Origin: Neisseria sp. | GTDB taxonomy: Bacteria; Pseudomonadota; Gammaproteobacteria; Burkholderiales; Neisseriaceae | Assembly (NCBI RefSeq): GCF_030523955.1 | Contig: NZ_JAUNHL010000010.1 | Coordinates: forward strand, 1-58,765 | DNA length: 58,765 bases | Direction: 5' to 3' | Position numbers and translations under genes: made by a program | The notes under the pieces: generated by a model | What the model was told of the DNA's origin: nothing | What the model saw: the letters and a program-made list of their open reading frames with translations, nothing else | Database searches by the model: none | Part shown: piece by piece, positions 1 through 9,877 of the stretch | Layout of the letters: every line of letters begins with the position of its first letter | Numbering within the stretch: the stretch's first letter is position 1

Positions 1-78
1 GGCAGCAAGCCGCAGACAGTACAAGTAGTACGGCAAGGCGCAGCAACGCCGTAGCAAAAGCTAAGTTAATCTGCTATA
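1..78. repeat. Correia-like repeat (CREE), left-truncated by window edge
   Basis: The segment resembles the right part of other copies in this window (near 50.2 kb and 28.9 kb). It has the stretch 'acagtacaagtagtacggcaa', a 'gcagcaacgccgtagc' block, and ends in 'ttaatctgctata', an inverted form of the Correia terminal repeat TATAG(C/T)GGATTAA. The left end lies outside the window. The known family is a small non-autonomous element of Neisseria; assignment here is by visual similarity. Confidence 0.6.
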
Positions 79-94
79 TATTCATTAAAAACCA

Positions 95-138
95 ATGCCT
101 GTCTGAAAATATCGATTCCAATATTTTCAGACAGGCAT
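95..138. terminator. DUS inverted pair, probable terminator of tldD
   Basis: Two opposed DUS copies form a perfect 18-bp stem (95-112 with 121-138) around an 8-nt loop. It lies about 95 bp past the tldD stop on the minus strand. Paired DUS acting as intrinsic terminators is an established Neisseria feature. Confidence 0.8.
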
Positions 139-231
139 TGTTCTAATAAATCAAATAACTTCGATACTAAGCGGCCTACCGTAAACCCTGTTGTATAGCC
201 GCCCGGTTAGATGCCCGGTATCCGCAATCCG

Positions 232-1680
232 CTATCCTTCGCTGCCGCCGACTACCAGTCCTTCGTCGATACGCAGCGTCGGCTGGCCCACGCCCACCGG
301 TACGCTCTGCCCTTCTTTGCCGCACACGCCCACGCCGGTATCCAGCGCGGTATCGTTACCAATCATGGAAACGTGTTTCAACACTTCCGGGCCGTTGCCG
401 ATGATGGTTGCGCCTTTTACCGGATATTGCAGCTTGCCGTTTTCCACCCACCAGGCTTCCGAGGCGCTGAACACAAATTTGCCGCTGGTGATATCGACTT
501 GGCCACCGCCGAAATTAACGGCGTAAATCCCTTTATCGATGGAAGCGATGATTTCTTCCGCCGGATAACTGCCGTTTTCCATAAAAGTATTGGTCATGCG
601 CGGCATCGGCACCGCTGAATAGCTTTCGCGGCGGCCGTTGCCGGTAACGGGCACGCCCATCAGGCGGGCATTGGTTTCGTCCTGTATATAGCCGGTGAGG
701 ATGCCGTCTTCGATTAACACGGTACGGCCGGTTTCGTTGCCTTCGTCGTCGATATTGAGCGAACCGCGGCGGCCGTCAATATCGCCTTGGTCGACAACGG
801 TAACGCCTTTTGCCGCCACCCTCTCGCCGATACGGCCGGCAAATGCGCTGGTTTTTTTGCGGTTGAAATCGCCTTCCAAACCATGACCGACCGCTTCGTG
901 CAGCAACACGCCCGGCCAGCCGTTGCCCAACACCACTTTCATGGCGCCGGCCGGCGCGGGGCGCGCTTCCAGATTGGTGAGCGCCTGCTGTACGGCATGG
1001 TTCACATATTCCTGCAAACGTGCCTCATCGAAATAATCCAAACCGAAGCGGCCGCCGCCGCCGGCGCTGCCCTGCTCGCGCCGCCCGCCTTGCTTGGCAA
1101 TCACGCTAACCGACAGCCGCACCAAGGGTCGGATATCGGCGGCGTGCCTGCCATCCAAGCGGGCAAGATAAATCAGATCGTATTCGCAAGTCAGCCCCGC
1201 CATCACCTGCACGATGCGCGGATCCGCCGCTTTGGCAAGCGTTTCCACCCGGTTGAGCAAGGCCACTTTGGCCGCCGAGTCGAGGCTTCTGATGGGATCG
1301 TCCGCCGAATGGACGATGTGCGCCGGCCGACGGCTTAGCGGTGCCACTGCCGCTTCCCCACCCGCCGGGCCGATCACACGCACGGTTTGTGCAGAGCGGC
1401 GGATGCTGTCGGCCGAAAGGTTGTCGGCATAAGCAAAAGCGGTTTTCTCGCCGGCCACCGCCCGCACGCCTACGCCTTGGTCTATTTGGAAACTGCCCGA
1501 CTTCACCATTCCCTCTTCCAAGTGCCAACTCTCAAATGCCGTACGTTGGCAATAAATATCGGCGTAGTCGATATGATGGCCGCCGATCAGCGCCAAACTG
1601 CGGGATAAATCTTCTGGCGAGAGCGCGTTGGCAGCCAACAACTCGCGGCCGACGGTGGAATAAATTTCAGCTTCTTGCAT
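232..1680 (-). CDS. tldD: Metalloprotease TldD
   Basis: TldD is the zinc-bearing subunit of the TldD/TldE (PmbA) heterodimeric peptidase, which degrades unfolded peptides and in other bacteria matures microcins and clears CcdA antitoxin. The protein is 482 aa from the chosen ATG (MQEAEIYS), the usual family length. An in-frame extension of 23 residues is possible but is not family-like. The metal motif HEAVGHGLEGD sits near residue 260, and the glycine-rich C-terminal barrel (GNGPEVL, GKEGQSVPVG) is present. The partner gene pmbA lies far away at 51.5 kb. The unit appears monocistronic, ending at the DUS hairpin at 95-138. Identification is confident; substrates are unknown. Confidence 0.95.
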   Translation of the reverse strand: MQEAEIYSTVGRELLAANALSPEDLSRSLALIGGHHIDYADIYCQRTAFESWHLEEGMVKSGSFQIDQGVGVRAVAGEKTAFAYADNLSADSIRRSAQTVRVIGPAGGEAAVAPLSRRPAHIVHSADDPIRSLDSAAKVALLNRVETLAKAADPRIVQVMAGLTCEYDLIYLARLDGRHAADIRPLVRLSVSVIAKQGGRREQGSAGGGGRFGLDYFDEARLQEYVNHAVQQALTNLEARPAPAGAMKVVLGNGWPGVLLHEAVGHGLEGDFNRKKTSAFAGRIGERVAAKGVTVVDQGDIDGRRGSLNIDDEGNETGRTVLIEDGILTGYIQDETNARLMGVPVTGNGRRESYSAVPMPRMTNTFMENGSYPAEEIIASIDKGIYAVNFGGGQVDITSGKFVFSASEAWWVENGKLQYPVKGATIIGNGPEVLKHVSMIGNDTALDTGVGVCGKEGQSVPVGVGQPTLRIDEGLVVGGSEG

Positions 1681-1758
1681 AGGATAAAGGTCATCTCGGA
1701 ATCGGTTGAGGAATAAACAGGCAAATGAGGAACATCCGCCCTTTATCAAGATTAACCA

Positions 1759-1799
1759 ATGCCTGTCTGAAAACTTTTTATTGGTTTTCAGACAGGCAT
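1759..1799. terminator. DUS inverted pair, probable terminator of dapD
   Basis: DUS copies at 1759-1774 and 1784-1799 form a 16-bp stem with a 9-nt loop. It lies just past the dapD stop (minus strand) and upstream of tldD. Confidence 0.8.
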
Positions 1800-1841
1800 A
1801 CGGGCTTTTTTTAATGGTCGTTTAATTGACCAAGGAATGGT

Positions 1842-2663
1842 TTATACGCCGCGCAGCAATTCGTTTACGCTGGTTTTGGCGCGGGTTTGCGCATCTACTT
1901 TTTTCACGATGACGGCGCAATAGAGGCTGTATTTGCCGTCGGCAGAAGGCAGGCTGCCGGACACCACCACCGAGCCTGCGGGCACGCGGCCGTAGTGGAT
2001 CTCGCCGGTTTCGCGGTCGTAGATTTTGGTGGATTGGCCGATATAAACGCCCATCGAAATCACGCTGCCTTCTTCCACAATCACGCCTTCGACGATTTCG
2101 CTGCGTGCGCCGATAAAGCAGTTGTCTTCGATGATGGTAGGTGAAGCCTGCAAGGGTTCAAGCACGCCGCCGATGCCCACGCCGCCGGATAAATGCACGT
2201 TTTTGCCGATTTGGGCGCATGAGCCGACGGTGGCCCAAGTGTCGACCATCGCACCTTCGTCCACATACGCGCCGATGTTGACATAAGAGGGCATCAACAC
2301 CACGTTTTTGGCGACAAAACTGCCGCGGCGGGCCACGGCGCCGGGCACGGCGCGGAAACCGGCGGCTTTGAATTCTTCTTCGCTCCAGTCGGCGAATTTG
2401 GTCGGCACTTTATCGAAATATTTGTTCACGCCGTCGTTTTGTACTTCGTTGTCGGCGATACGGAAAGAAAGCAGCACGGCTTTTTTCGCCCATTCGTTCA
2501 CTTTCCATTGGCCCACGCCCAAACGTTCGGCCACACGCAATTCGCCGCTGTCGAGCTGGCGCAGGGTTTCTTCGACGGCCTGCTTTACTTCTGGGGTAAC
2601 GCTGGCGGGGGTGATCTCGGCGCGGTTTTCAAACGCGGTTTCGATGATGTTTTGTAAAGACAT
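1842..2663 (-). CDS. dapD: Tetrahydrodipicolinate N-succinyltransferase DapD
   Basis: DapD transfers succinyl from succinyl-CoA to tetrahydrodipicolinate in the succinylase branch of lysine and meso-diaminopimelate synthesis (cytoplasm). The protein is 273 aa from ATG at 2663 ([11 protein letters not shown]), the standard length. The upstream in-frame extension (MRYNCALT) is unlikely to be translated. The centre carries the left-handed beta-helix hexapeptide repeats (for example [20 protein letters not shown] and [20 protein letters not shown]), diagnostic of the family. dapB, the preceding step of the pathway, is nearby at 4.8 kb on the other strand, so the genes are not in one operon. Terminates at the DUS hairpin 1759-1799. 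Confidence 0.96.
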   Translation of the reverse strand: MSLQNIIETAFENRAEITPASVTPEVKQAVEETLRQLDSGELRVAERLGVGQWKVNEWAKKAVLLSFRIADNEVQNDGVNKYFDKVPTKFADWSEEEFKAAGFRAVPGAVARRGSFVAKNVVLMPSYVNIGAYVDEGAMVDTWATVGSCAQIGKNVHLSGGVGIGGVLEPLQASPTIIEDNCFIGARSEIVEGVIVEEGSVISMGVYIGQSTKIYDRETGEIHYGRVPAGSVVVSGSLPSADGKYSLYCAVIVKKVDAQTRAKTSVNELLRGV

Positions 2664-2766
2664 GGTGGATTCCAAGGTGGGTTTTAAAGTTAAAGCGCAA
2701 TTGTACCGCAAAAGTGGTTGGCCGACATTGGCTAATCGTATTCAGACAGGCCGGCAAGCGGAAGGC

Positions 2767-3492
2767 TTATCCTGCCCGGGCAATCACAACCCTGCCGATT
2801 TCCCGATTCAGCGGTAGCGGATTTAATCTGCCCAATTCGGCCTGAAAATCGGCCAATGCCATCTGTTGCGAACCAAAGCGCGCCAAATGTTGCGTATCCT
2901 GCTGGCAGTCGATTAAGGCGATACCGCAATCAGCCAGATACGGTACCGCGCTGGCAAAAGCGATTTTGGAGGCATCGGGCTGCAAGGCAAACATCGATTC
3001 GCCGTAAAACACCCGACCGATTTGCACTCCGTAAAAACCGCCAGCCAGTTGGTAGTCTTCGCCCTGGGCGGCGGGATACCAGCACTCGAAAGAATGGGCG
3101 TAACCGGCGCGGTGCAAAGCGGTATACGCCTGTTGGAATTCAGGGGCAATCCAAGTGCCATCCTGACCGGCGCGCGGTATCGCGGCGCAGGCGGCGATAA
3201 TGTGTTCGAAGCTGTGGTTGGCGGTTACCAAATAACTTTTATTGCGCAACAGCTTGGCCAGGGAGCGGCCGATATGCAGCGTTTCCGGCCGCAACACGGT
3301 ACGCGGCGCGGTACAAAACCAGTAAAACAAACCGCCTTCACTAAACCACGGAAAAATGCCGGCGCGGTAGGCAGCCAGTAAGCGCCCGCTATCCAAATCG
3401 GCGCTCACGCCGACTAGTCCTTCGTTGTATTCCAACGCGGGCGCGGGATCGGGAAAACGGTAGTCGCGCGGAGCGAAAAACGGAATGTCCAT
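2767..3492 (-). CDS. aat: Leucyl/phenylalanyl-tRNA-protein transferase Aat
   Basis: Aat adds Leu or Phe from aminoacyl-tRNA to proteins with N-terminal Lys or Arg, creating N-end-rule degrons for ClpS/ClpAP. The chosen ATG at 3492 gives 241 aa starting [16 protein letters not shown], which matches how Neisseria Aat proteins begin. An in-frame ATG at 3522 would add ten residues, but it abuts the DUS hairpin behind fur. Conserved blocks seen are [27 protein letters not shown] and [18 protein letters not shown]. It is oriented like fur but separated from it by the hairpin 3522-3562. Confidence 0.95.
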   Translation of the reverse strand: MDIPFFAPRDYRFPDPAPALEYNEGLVGVSADLDSGRLLAAYRAGIFPWFSEGGLFYWFCTAPRTVLRPETLHIGRSLAKLLRNKSYLVTANHSFEHIIAACAAIPRAGQDGTWIAPEFQQAYTALHRAGYAHSFECWYPAAQGEDYQLAGGFYGVQIGRVFYGESMFALQPDASKIAFASAVPYLADCGIALIDCQQDTQHLARFGSQQMALADFQAELGRLNPLPLNREIGRVVIARAG

Positions 3493-3521
3493 AAACGCAA
3501 AATCAGAACCGTAGATACGCA

Positions 3522-3562
3522 TTCAGACAGGCATAGTTGTTTATTAACTATGCCTGTCTGAA
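3522..3562. terminator. DUS inverted pair, probable fur terminator
   Basis: A 17-bp perfect stem (3522-3538 with 3546-3562) built from opposed DUS copies lies 29 bp past the fur stop on the minus strand. Confidence 0.8.
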
Positions 3563-3590
3563 AAACCAACTGTTTGCCAAAAGCATGGTT

Positions 3591-4019
3591 TTAGCGCTTT
3601 TCTTTCTTCTGGCAATCCGCGCACACGCCGTAAAGATAAAGCGCATGATCGACGATGCGGTAGCCGTTTTCTTCGGCGATTTTGTCTTGCAGCGCCTCGA
3701 TTTCCTCGCTGTGGAATTCGGTAACATGGCCGCATTTCACGCAAACGATATGATCGTGGTGGCTGCCGACATTAAGCTCGTAGACCGCCTTGCCGCTTTC
3801 GAAGTGGTGGCGCAACAGAATATCGGCCTGCTCGAATTGGGTAAGCACCCGATAGATGGTGGCCACGCCGATCTCCACCCCTTCGTCGAGCAGAATACGG
3901 TAAACGTCTTCCGCGCTTAAGTGTTCGCCCACACGGGCTTCGAACAAATCCAAGATTTTCAAGCGCGGGCCGGTCACTTTCAAACCGTTGTCTTTCAATT
4001 GGGCAATATTATTTTCCAT
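3591..4019 (-). CDS. fur: Ferric uptake regulator Fur
   Basis: Fur is the Fe2+-responsive repressor, also an indirect or direct activator in Neisseria. It is 142 aa from ATG at 4019 (MENNIAQLKDNGLKVTGPRL); the in-frame upstream extension MRYGKKK is not family-like. The winged-helix N-terminus (LKVTGPRLKILDLFE) and the metal-binding region HHDHIVCVKCGHVTEFHSEEIE around residues 87-108 are intact, with a second CxxC (CADC) near the end. It is divergent from bamE, a conserved Neisseria arrangement. The shared upstream region has an 18-bp palindrome (4056-4073). Confidence 0.96.
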   Translation of the reverse strand: MENNIAQLKDNGLKVTGPRLKILDLFEARVGEHLSAEDVYRILLDEGVEIGVATIYRVLTQFEQADILLRHHFESGKAVYELNVGSHHDHIVCVKCGHVTEFHSEEIEALQDKIAEENGYRIVDHALYLYGVCADCQKKEKR

Positions 4020-4055
4020 CTTTTTCTTTCCATACCTCAAGTTGAGGGATTATCG

Positions 4056-4073
4056 TTATAATACGTATTATAA
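4056..4073. promoter_or_regulatory. 18-bp palindrome with opposed -10 hexamers between fur and bamE
   Basis: TTATAATACGTATTATAA is a perfect palindrome. It contains TATAAT on the plus strand (4057-4062) and on the minus strand (4067-4072), so one site could serve as -10 for both bamE and fur, or as an operator covering both. Matching -35 boxes are weak on both sides. The sequence is visible; the function is inferred. Confidence 0.55.
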
Positions 4074-4173
4074 TACGCATTTTTAAGCTGCTTGCACACC
4101 TCCGGCTTACGCAAGCGAACCTTTACACATCTGTACCGCCTAACGTACTCCCTTTAAACGGAAAGGTTACCCT

Positions 4174-4620
4174 GTGAACAAGACCACCGCCCTGGTTGCC
4201 CTGGCAGCCCTCACCCTACTCGGCGCTTGCAGCGCCGAACGCGTGTCGAACTTCCCGTCCTACAAACTTAAAGTCGTACAAGGCAACGAGCCCGATCCGC
4301 GCGCCATCGCCTCGCTTCAAGGCGGCATGAGCCGCGCCCAAGTGCGCCAACTGCTGGGCACGCCCATGTTGCAAGACCCCTTCCATGCCGACCGCTGGGA
4401 TTATACTTATCAAGTCAGCCGTAACGGCGTGGTACAGGAAGTGCGTAACCTCACGCTGACCTTCCAGAACGACCAATTGGTTAAAGCGGAGGGCAACGCC
4501 ATCGAACACGCAGCCGCAGAATTGCAGAAACGTTACGGCGCACAAATGTCCGCCGCACAACAAGCGGCGCAGCAGGCACCTGCCGCCCCGGCCCAACCGT
4601 TGTGGACACCCGATCCTTAA
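4174..4620 (+). CDS. bamE: Outer membrane assembly lipoprotein BamE
   Basis: BamE (SmpA/OmlA) is the small lipoprotein of the BAM complex that inserts beta-barrel proteins in the outer membrane. The 148-aa product has a type II signal with lipobox LLGAC (Cys 19). The SmpA/OmlA fold follows: the GMSRAQVRQLLGTPMLQDPF helix pair, then DRWDYTY and LTFQNDQLV strands. The C-terminal tail is rich in Ala, Gln and Pro and looks unstructured. It is divergent from fur and followed by the DUS hairpin 4664-4703, so it is probably monocistronic. A second SmpA-like lipoprotein is at 35.0 kb. Confidence 0.95.
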   Translation: MNKTTALVALAALTLLGACSAERVSNFPSYKLKVVQGNEPDPRAIASLQGGMSRAQVRQLLGTPMLQDPFHADRWDYTYQVSRNGVVQEVRNLTLTFQNDQLVKAEGNAIEHAAAELQKRYGAQMSAAQQAAQQAPAAPAQPLWTPDP

Positions 4621-4663
4621 GCTTTTGCTTTTTAAAGCACCCGACCGCTTGACGGCGTTCGTT

Positions 4664-5601
<938 letters not shown>

Positions 5602-5610
5602 CAAACACTT

Positions 5611-5666
5611 ATGCCCGTCTGAAAAACAAACGGCCGAACCGCGCCACTTGTTTTTCAGACAGGCAT
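5611..5666. terminator. Imperfect DUS inverted pair after dapB
   Basis: ATGCCCGTCTGAA (one base off the local DUS) at 5611 pairs with a perfect copy ending at 5666, giving a 19-bp stem with one mismatch. The one-off arm shows that the hairpin persists although one DUS has drifted. Confidence 0.7.
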
Positions 5667-5730
5667 TCCCACTTTTAATTAATCTTAAAATATTATCCGC
5701 CACACCCAACCCAATCCGAGGATTCCGTTC

Positions 5731-6573
5731 ATGTGCCAACTGCTGGGTATGAACTGCAATACCCCCACCGACATCATCTTTTCCTTCGAAGGCTTCCGCA
5801 TGCGCGGCGGCCTTACCGACCACCACATCGACGGCTTCGGCATCGGCTTTTTCGAACGCAAAGGCGTTCGCATCTTTCACGACGACAAACCCAGCGCCCA
5901 ATCGCCGGTAGCCGATTTGGTCAACAGCTACCAGATCAAATCCGAAAACGTCATCGCCCACATCCGCAAAGCCACCCAAGGCCAAACCTCGCTGGCCAAC
6001 ACCCACCCGTTTATCCGCGAATTGTGGGGCGAATATTGGATGTTTGCCCACAACGGCCACCTGGAAAACTTCCACCCGCCGCGCGGCCAATATTACCGCC
6101 CGGTCGGCACCACCGATTCCGAACGCGCCTTCTGCTTTATCTTGGAACAATTGCGCCAGCGCTTCGACGAAAAACCCGACACCGCCACCTTATTCGAAAC
6201 CGTTAGCAGTCTCGTTCGGCAAATACGCGGACACGGCCTGTTCAACATTCTGATGTCCAACGGCGACTGCATGTTCGCCCACGCCAGCACTCTGCTCTAT
6301 TATATTGTCCGCCAAGCACCTTTCGGCGAAGCCCAGCTGCTGGACGACGACGTCGCCATCGACTTCTCCTCGGTCACCACACCTAAAGACCGCGTGGCCG
6401 TCATCGCCACCCTTCCGCTCACCGGCAACGAAAGCTGGCAGCAACTGGCCTGCGACGAGTTGGTGCTCTTTGAAAACGGCAGCATCATCCAACGCGACCG
6501 CCCCGCCCAACCGCGCTACCTCACCGAAGAGGAAGGACTGGCTATCGCCCGCTCGGTCGGCGTTGTTGCATAA
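5731..6573 (+). CDS. Class II glutamine amidotransferase, YafJ family
   Basis: The product is 280 aa and starts MCQLLGMNC, so Cys2 becomes the N-terminal nucleophile after Met removal, as in Ntn-type glutamine amidotransferases. Other family blocks are GGLTDHHIDGFGIGFFE, AHIRKATQG, NTHPF and the AHNGH motif near residue 108. The family (E. coli YafJ) is thought to be a glutaminase or amidase of unknown substrate; no partner synthetase domain is fused. It sits alone between dapB and a lipoprotein gene. The family call is firm, the reaction unknown. Confidence 0.88.
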   Translation: MCQLLGMNCNTPTDIIFSFEGFRMRGGLTDHHIDGFGIGFFERKGVRIFHDDKPSAQSPVADLVNSYQIKSENVIAHIRKATQGQTSLANTHPFIRELWGEYWMFAHNGHLENFHPPRGQYYRPVGTTDSERAFCFILEQLRQRFDEKPDTATLFETVSSLVRQIRGHGLFNILMSNGDCMFAHASTLLYYIVRQAPFGEAQLLDDDVAIDFSSVTTPKDRVAVIATLPLTGNESWQQLACDELVLFENGSIIQRDRPAQPRYLTEEEGLAIARSVGVVA

Positions 6574-6762
6574 ATACCCGGGGGGATCGCATTTTTCCAA
6601 AAATACAGCCAGATACAAGCATCTAACGCCATTTAACAACACCAACACAGCCGCAAACCACCCATCGGCACACGCCCCAAACGGCGGTTAACACAAAAAA
6701 ACCCTAGGCTTTGTTATACTCGTTACGATTATTATCATGAAATGATTACTGGATAAACAAGC

Positions 6763-7347
6763 ATGAACAAATTGCTACTCACCCTGACAGCCGTTACCGC
6801 CATCGGCTTGGCCGCCTGCGAACAAAAAGGCACCACCTCAGTTGCCGACAGCACCTCATCCGCCGCCTCCGCCATCACTGATGCCGCCGCTTCGGCCAAT
6901 ACCGTGCAAACCCTCTCCAGCAGCGACGGTAAAATCAGCATCAGCGTACAAGGTAGCCAATTCGCCGACGCCATGCAAAACAAAGACTTGCTGCCCGCCG
7001 GCCTGACCGCCGCAGACTTAACCCTGCTGCAAAACGACCCGGCTACTGACATTACTGTTTACGTCGCCAATCTGGGCAAACCGCAAAGCCCGGCTGCCGA
7101 CTACTTCAAAAACCTCAAAACCGCTCTGGAACAAGACAGCAGCCTCTCTGATGTACAAGCAGGCGTGGCTACTGAAAACCGCATGAGCTATCGTTTCCAA
7201 CAAAAAGACAAAGAAGATAATATCTTAAACGAAAATTGCTTAGCAGTTTACGAGGCCAGCAACATCTACAATATCTGCGCCAACAGCTATACCGCCTCGC
7301 CCAATCAGTTGAACGAAGTGTTGAAAGACGTAAAACTGGTTAAATAA
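6763..7347 (+). CDS. Putative lipoprotein of unknown function
   Basis: The product is 194 aa. The N-terminus MNKLLLTLTAVTAIGLAAC is a lipoprotein signal with Cys 19 as the likely lipidation site. A Ser/Ala/Thr-rich linker follows (about residues 25-50), then a globular domain with two further Cys (ENCLAVYE and YNICANSY) that could form a disulfide. I do not recognise the domain with certainty. It is a stand-alone gene ending in a long hairpin (7349-7420). The AT-rich region just upstream (6728-6747) has a weak inverted repeat reminiscent of a Fur site, which I do not rely on. Confidence 0.8.
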   Translation: MNKLLLTLTAVTAIGLAACEQKGTTSVADSTSSAASAITDAAASANTVQTLSSSDGKISISVQGSQFADAMQNKDLLPAGLTAADLTLLQNDPATDITVYVANLGKPQSPAADYFKNLKTALEQDSSLSDVQAGVATENRMSYRFQQKDKEDNILNENCLAVYEASNIYNICANSYTASPNQLNEVLKDVKLVK

Positions 7348-7348
7348 A

Positions 7349-7420
7349 TGCCTGTCTGAAAAAATAAAAGTGATGCTTGTTATTCAAAAAAGCATCACTT
7401 TTATTTTTTTCAGACAGGCA
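7349..7420. terminator. Extended DUS hairpin terminator
   Basis: An unusually long stem of about 29 bp: 7349-7377 pairs with 7391-7420. DUS copies form its base and an AT-rich plus 'agtgatgct'/'agcatcact' segment its top. It follows the lipoprotein gene and precedes ribD. Confidence 0.8.
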
Positions 7421-7491
7421 CTTCCTTCCAAGACAAACACACTGTGTTGGCCTACAATACCTCTTTATCCACCCTCATCTAAAGCACTTTC

Positions 7492-8604
7492 ATGTTCAGC
7501 GAACTTGATACCCAAATGATGCGTATTGCCTTGTCGCTCGCCCGCCAAGGCCTTTATTCCACCTCGCCCAACCCGCGTGTCGGCTGCGTGATTGCCCGCG
7601 GCAGCCAGATAGTCGGCCAAGGTTTCCACCTCAAAGCCGGCGAACCGCACGCCGAAGTACACGCCCTGCGCCAAGCCGGTCGTTTTGCCGAAGGCGCCAC
7701 CGCTTATGTCACCCTGGAACCGTGCAGCCATCACGGCCGCACGCCGCCTTGCGCACTCGCCCTGATAGAAGCCGGTATCCAGCGTGTAGTTTGTGCCATG
7801 CGCGACCCCAACCCGCTGGTAGCCGGCAAAGGCTTCGCACTATTGGAAAATGCCGGCATCGGCGTTGCCTACGGATTGCTGGAAAACGAAGCACGCACGC
7901 TCAACCGCGGCTTTCTCTCCCGCATCGAACGGGAAAGGCCGTTTTTCCGGCTCAAGTGCGCCGCGAGCCTAGATGGAAAAACCGCCCTATCAGACGGCAG
8001 CAGCAAATGGATTACCGGCCCCGAAGCACGTGCCGACGTACAGAAACTGCGCTCAGAAAGTTGCGCCGTACTAACCGGCATCGGCACCATACTGACCGAC
8101 GACCCATTACTCAACGTACGTGACTTCCCAACCTTGCGCCAACCGGCCCGTATTATTCTCGACAGCCGCCTACGCACCCCACTGCACAGCCGTATCATCC
8201 AAGACAAGCAAAGTCCAACCCTGATTATCACCCTGAACGCCAACGAAGCAGATCATGCGCCGTTTCTCAAATTTCCCCATGTCCGCATTATGGCAACAAA
8301 ACCTGCCCACAGCGACGGCGGAATCGACTTGCATGAACTTTCATCCCTCCTAGCCGTCCAAGGATACGGTGAAGTTTTAATCGAAGCAGGCGCAAAAATA
8401 AATTCGTCCTTTATCCGAGCAAACTTAGTTGACGAAATCATTCTTTACCAATCGCCCAAAATACTGGGCGCAGCAGCTCGCAATCTATTTACCCTACCTG
8501 AAAACCATGAAACTTTATTACAAAAAGCACCTTGGTCACCGACCCATTGCAGCATCATGGGCAACGACCTGAAAATCTGCTTGGCATTAACAAATAACCA
8601 ATAA
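7492..8604 (+). CDS. ribD: Bifunctional riboflavin deaminase/reductase RibD
   Basis: RibD deaminates diaminohydroxyphosphoribosylaminopyrimidine and reduces the ribosyl side chain, two steps of riboflavin synthesis. The 370-aa product has the N-terminal zinc deaminase domain (HAE at about residue 53 and LEPCSHHGRTPPCALAL near 75-91) and the C-terminal reductase domain (KCAASLDGKTAL, ADVQKLRSESCAVLTGIGTI, LIEAGAKINSSF). Length and domains are complete. The 3' third is visibly more AT-rich than the 5' part, where the gene approaches the glycan locus. No other rib gene is nearby. Confidence 0.95.
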   Translation: MFSELDTQMMRIALSLARQGLYSTSPNPRVGCVIARGSQIVGQGFHLKAGEPHAEVHALRQAGRFAEGATAYVTLEPCSHHGRTPPCALALIEAGIQRVVCAMRDPNPLVAGKGFALLENAGIGVAYGLLENEARTLNRGFLSRIERERPFFRLKCAASLDGKTALSDGSSKWITGPEARADVQKLRSESCAVLTGIGTILTDDPLLNVRDFPTLRQPARIILDSRLRTPLHSRIIQDKQSPTLIITLNANEADHAPFLKFPHVRIMATKPAHSDGGIDLHELSSLLAVQGYGEVLIEAGAKINSSFIRANLVDEIILYQSPKILGAAARNLFTLPENHETLLQKAPWSPTHCSIMGNDLKICLALTNNQ

Positions 8605-8764
8605 TAATCAGAACGATAACACGCTTATCACATTCCAAAGGCTTTCACACCCGATTTAAAAACAAATCACTATCAAAGTGATAGAATGAGTAATTAAAAA
8701 ACTTCTTAACCTTTTCCCAAAAAGAAATACACAATCGAATTTCAATCACCTTTAGGTTTATATC

Positions 8765-9850
8765 ATGCAAAAAAACACCGTTTTCGTCACCGGTGGCGCC
8801 GGCTTCATTGGCTCCGCAGTGATTCGTCACCTGATTAACAATACCGACGTTACTGTTATTAACATCGATAAATTAACTTATGCCGGCAATCTCCACTCGC
8901 TTGACAGCGTATCAGACAACCCCCGCTATATTTTTTCGCAAACCGACATCTGCGACCGTGCCGCTCTCGACAAACTGTTCGCCGAGCACCAACCCTGCGG
9001 CGTAATGCACTTGGCAGCAGAAAGCCATGTAGACCGTTCAATCGACGGCCCCTCCGCCTTTATCGAAACCAATATCGTAGGCACTTATACCTTGCTGGAA
9101 GCCGCTCGCCAATATTGGAACGGCCTGTCTGAAGAAGACAAAGCAGCCTTCCGCTTCCACCACATTTCCACCGACGAAGTTTACGGCGACCTGCACGGCA
9201 CCGACGACTTGTTCACCGAAACCACTCCTTACGCCCCCAGCAGCCCCTACTCCGCCAGCAAAGCGTCCAGCGACCACTTGGTACGCGCTTGGAACCGCAC
9301 CTACGGCCTGCCTGTCGTGCTGACCAACTGCTCCAACAACTACGGTCCGTTCCACTTTCCGGAAAAACTGATTCCGCTGATGATTCTCAACAGCTTGGCC
9401 GGCAAACCGCTGCCCGTATACGGCGAAGGCAACCAAATCCGCGACTGGCTGTTTGTTGAAGACCACGCCCGTGCACTGTGGGCCGTGTTCACCAAAGCCG
9501 CCAACGGCGAAACCTACAATATCGGCGGCCACAATGAGCGCAAAAACATCGAAGTGGTCAAAACCATCTGCACCATTCTCGACGAATTGCGCCCCGCCGC
9601 CCAAAACCCCAACACACCGAATCTGTCTTCTTACCAAGAACTGATTACCCACGTTACCGACCGCCCCGGCCACGATCACCGCTACGCCATCGATGCAGCC
9701 AAAATCGGCCGTGATTTAGGCTGGAAGCCCGAAGAGACTTTTGAAACCGGTATCCGCAAAACCGTAGAGTGGTACCTCGACAACCAAGACTGGTGGCAAG
9801 CCGTATTGGACGGCAACTACCAAGGCGAACGCTTGGGCTTGAATTCTTAA
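8765..9850 (+). CDS. rfbB: dTDP-glucose 4,6-dehydratase RfbB
   Basis: RfbB converts dTDP-glucose to dTDP-4-keto-6-deoxyglucose. The 361-aa product is an extended SDR with [14 protein letters not shown] near residue 10, [12 protein letters not shown] near 83, STDEVYGDL near 138 and the catalytic [10 protein letters not shown] near 163. It opens an operon-like set rfbB-rfbA-rfbC (27-bp gap to rfbA). An intragenic DUS variant, GGCCTGTCTGAA at 9122-9133, encodes Gly-Leu-Ser-Glu. The next genes rfbA and rfbC are present but the final enzyme rfbD is not in the window. Confidence 0.96.
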   Translation: MQKNTVFVTGGAGFIGSAVIRHLINNTDVTVINIDKLTYAGNLHSLDSVSDNPRYIFSQTDICDRAALDKLFAEHQPCGVMHLAAESHVDRSIDGPSAFIETNIVGTYTLLEAARQYWNGLSEEDKAAFRFHHISTDEVYGDLHGTDDLFTETTPYAPSSPYSASKASSDHLVRAWNRTYGLPVVLTNCSNNYGPFHFPEKLIPLMILNSLAGKPLPVYGEGNQIRDWLFVEDHARALWAVFTKAANGETYNIGGHNERKNIEVVKTICTILDELRPAAQNPNTPNLSSYQELITHVTDRPGHDHRYAIDAAKIGRDLGWKPEETFETGIRKTVEWYLDNQDWWQAVLDGNYQGERLGLNS

Positions 9851-9877
9851 TATCCACATCTATCGAGGAGAACCCAC

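Noticed and set aside
6728-6747. Possible Fur box before the lipoprotein gene at 6763
   Set aside because: TTATCAT...ATGATTA is an imperfect, AT-rich repeat that is easily found by chance; nothing else supports iron control.
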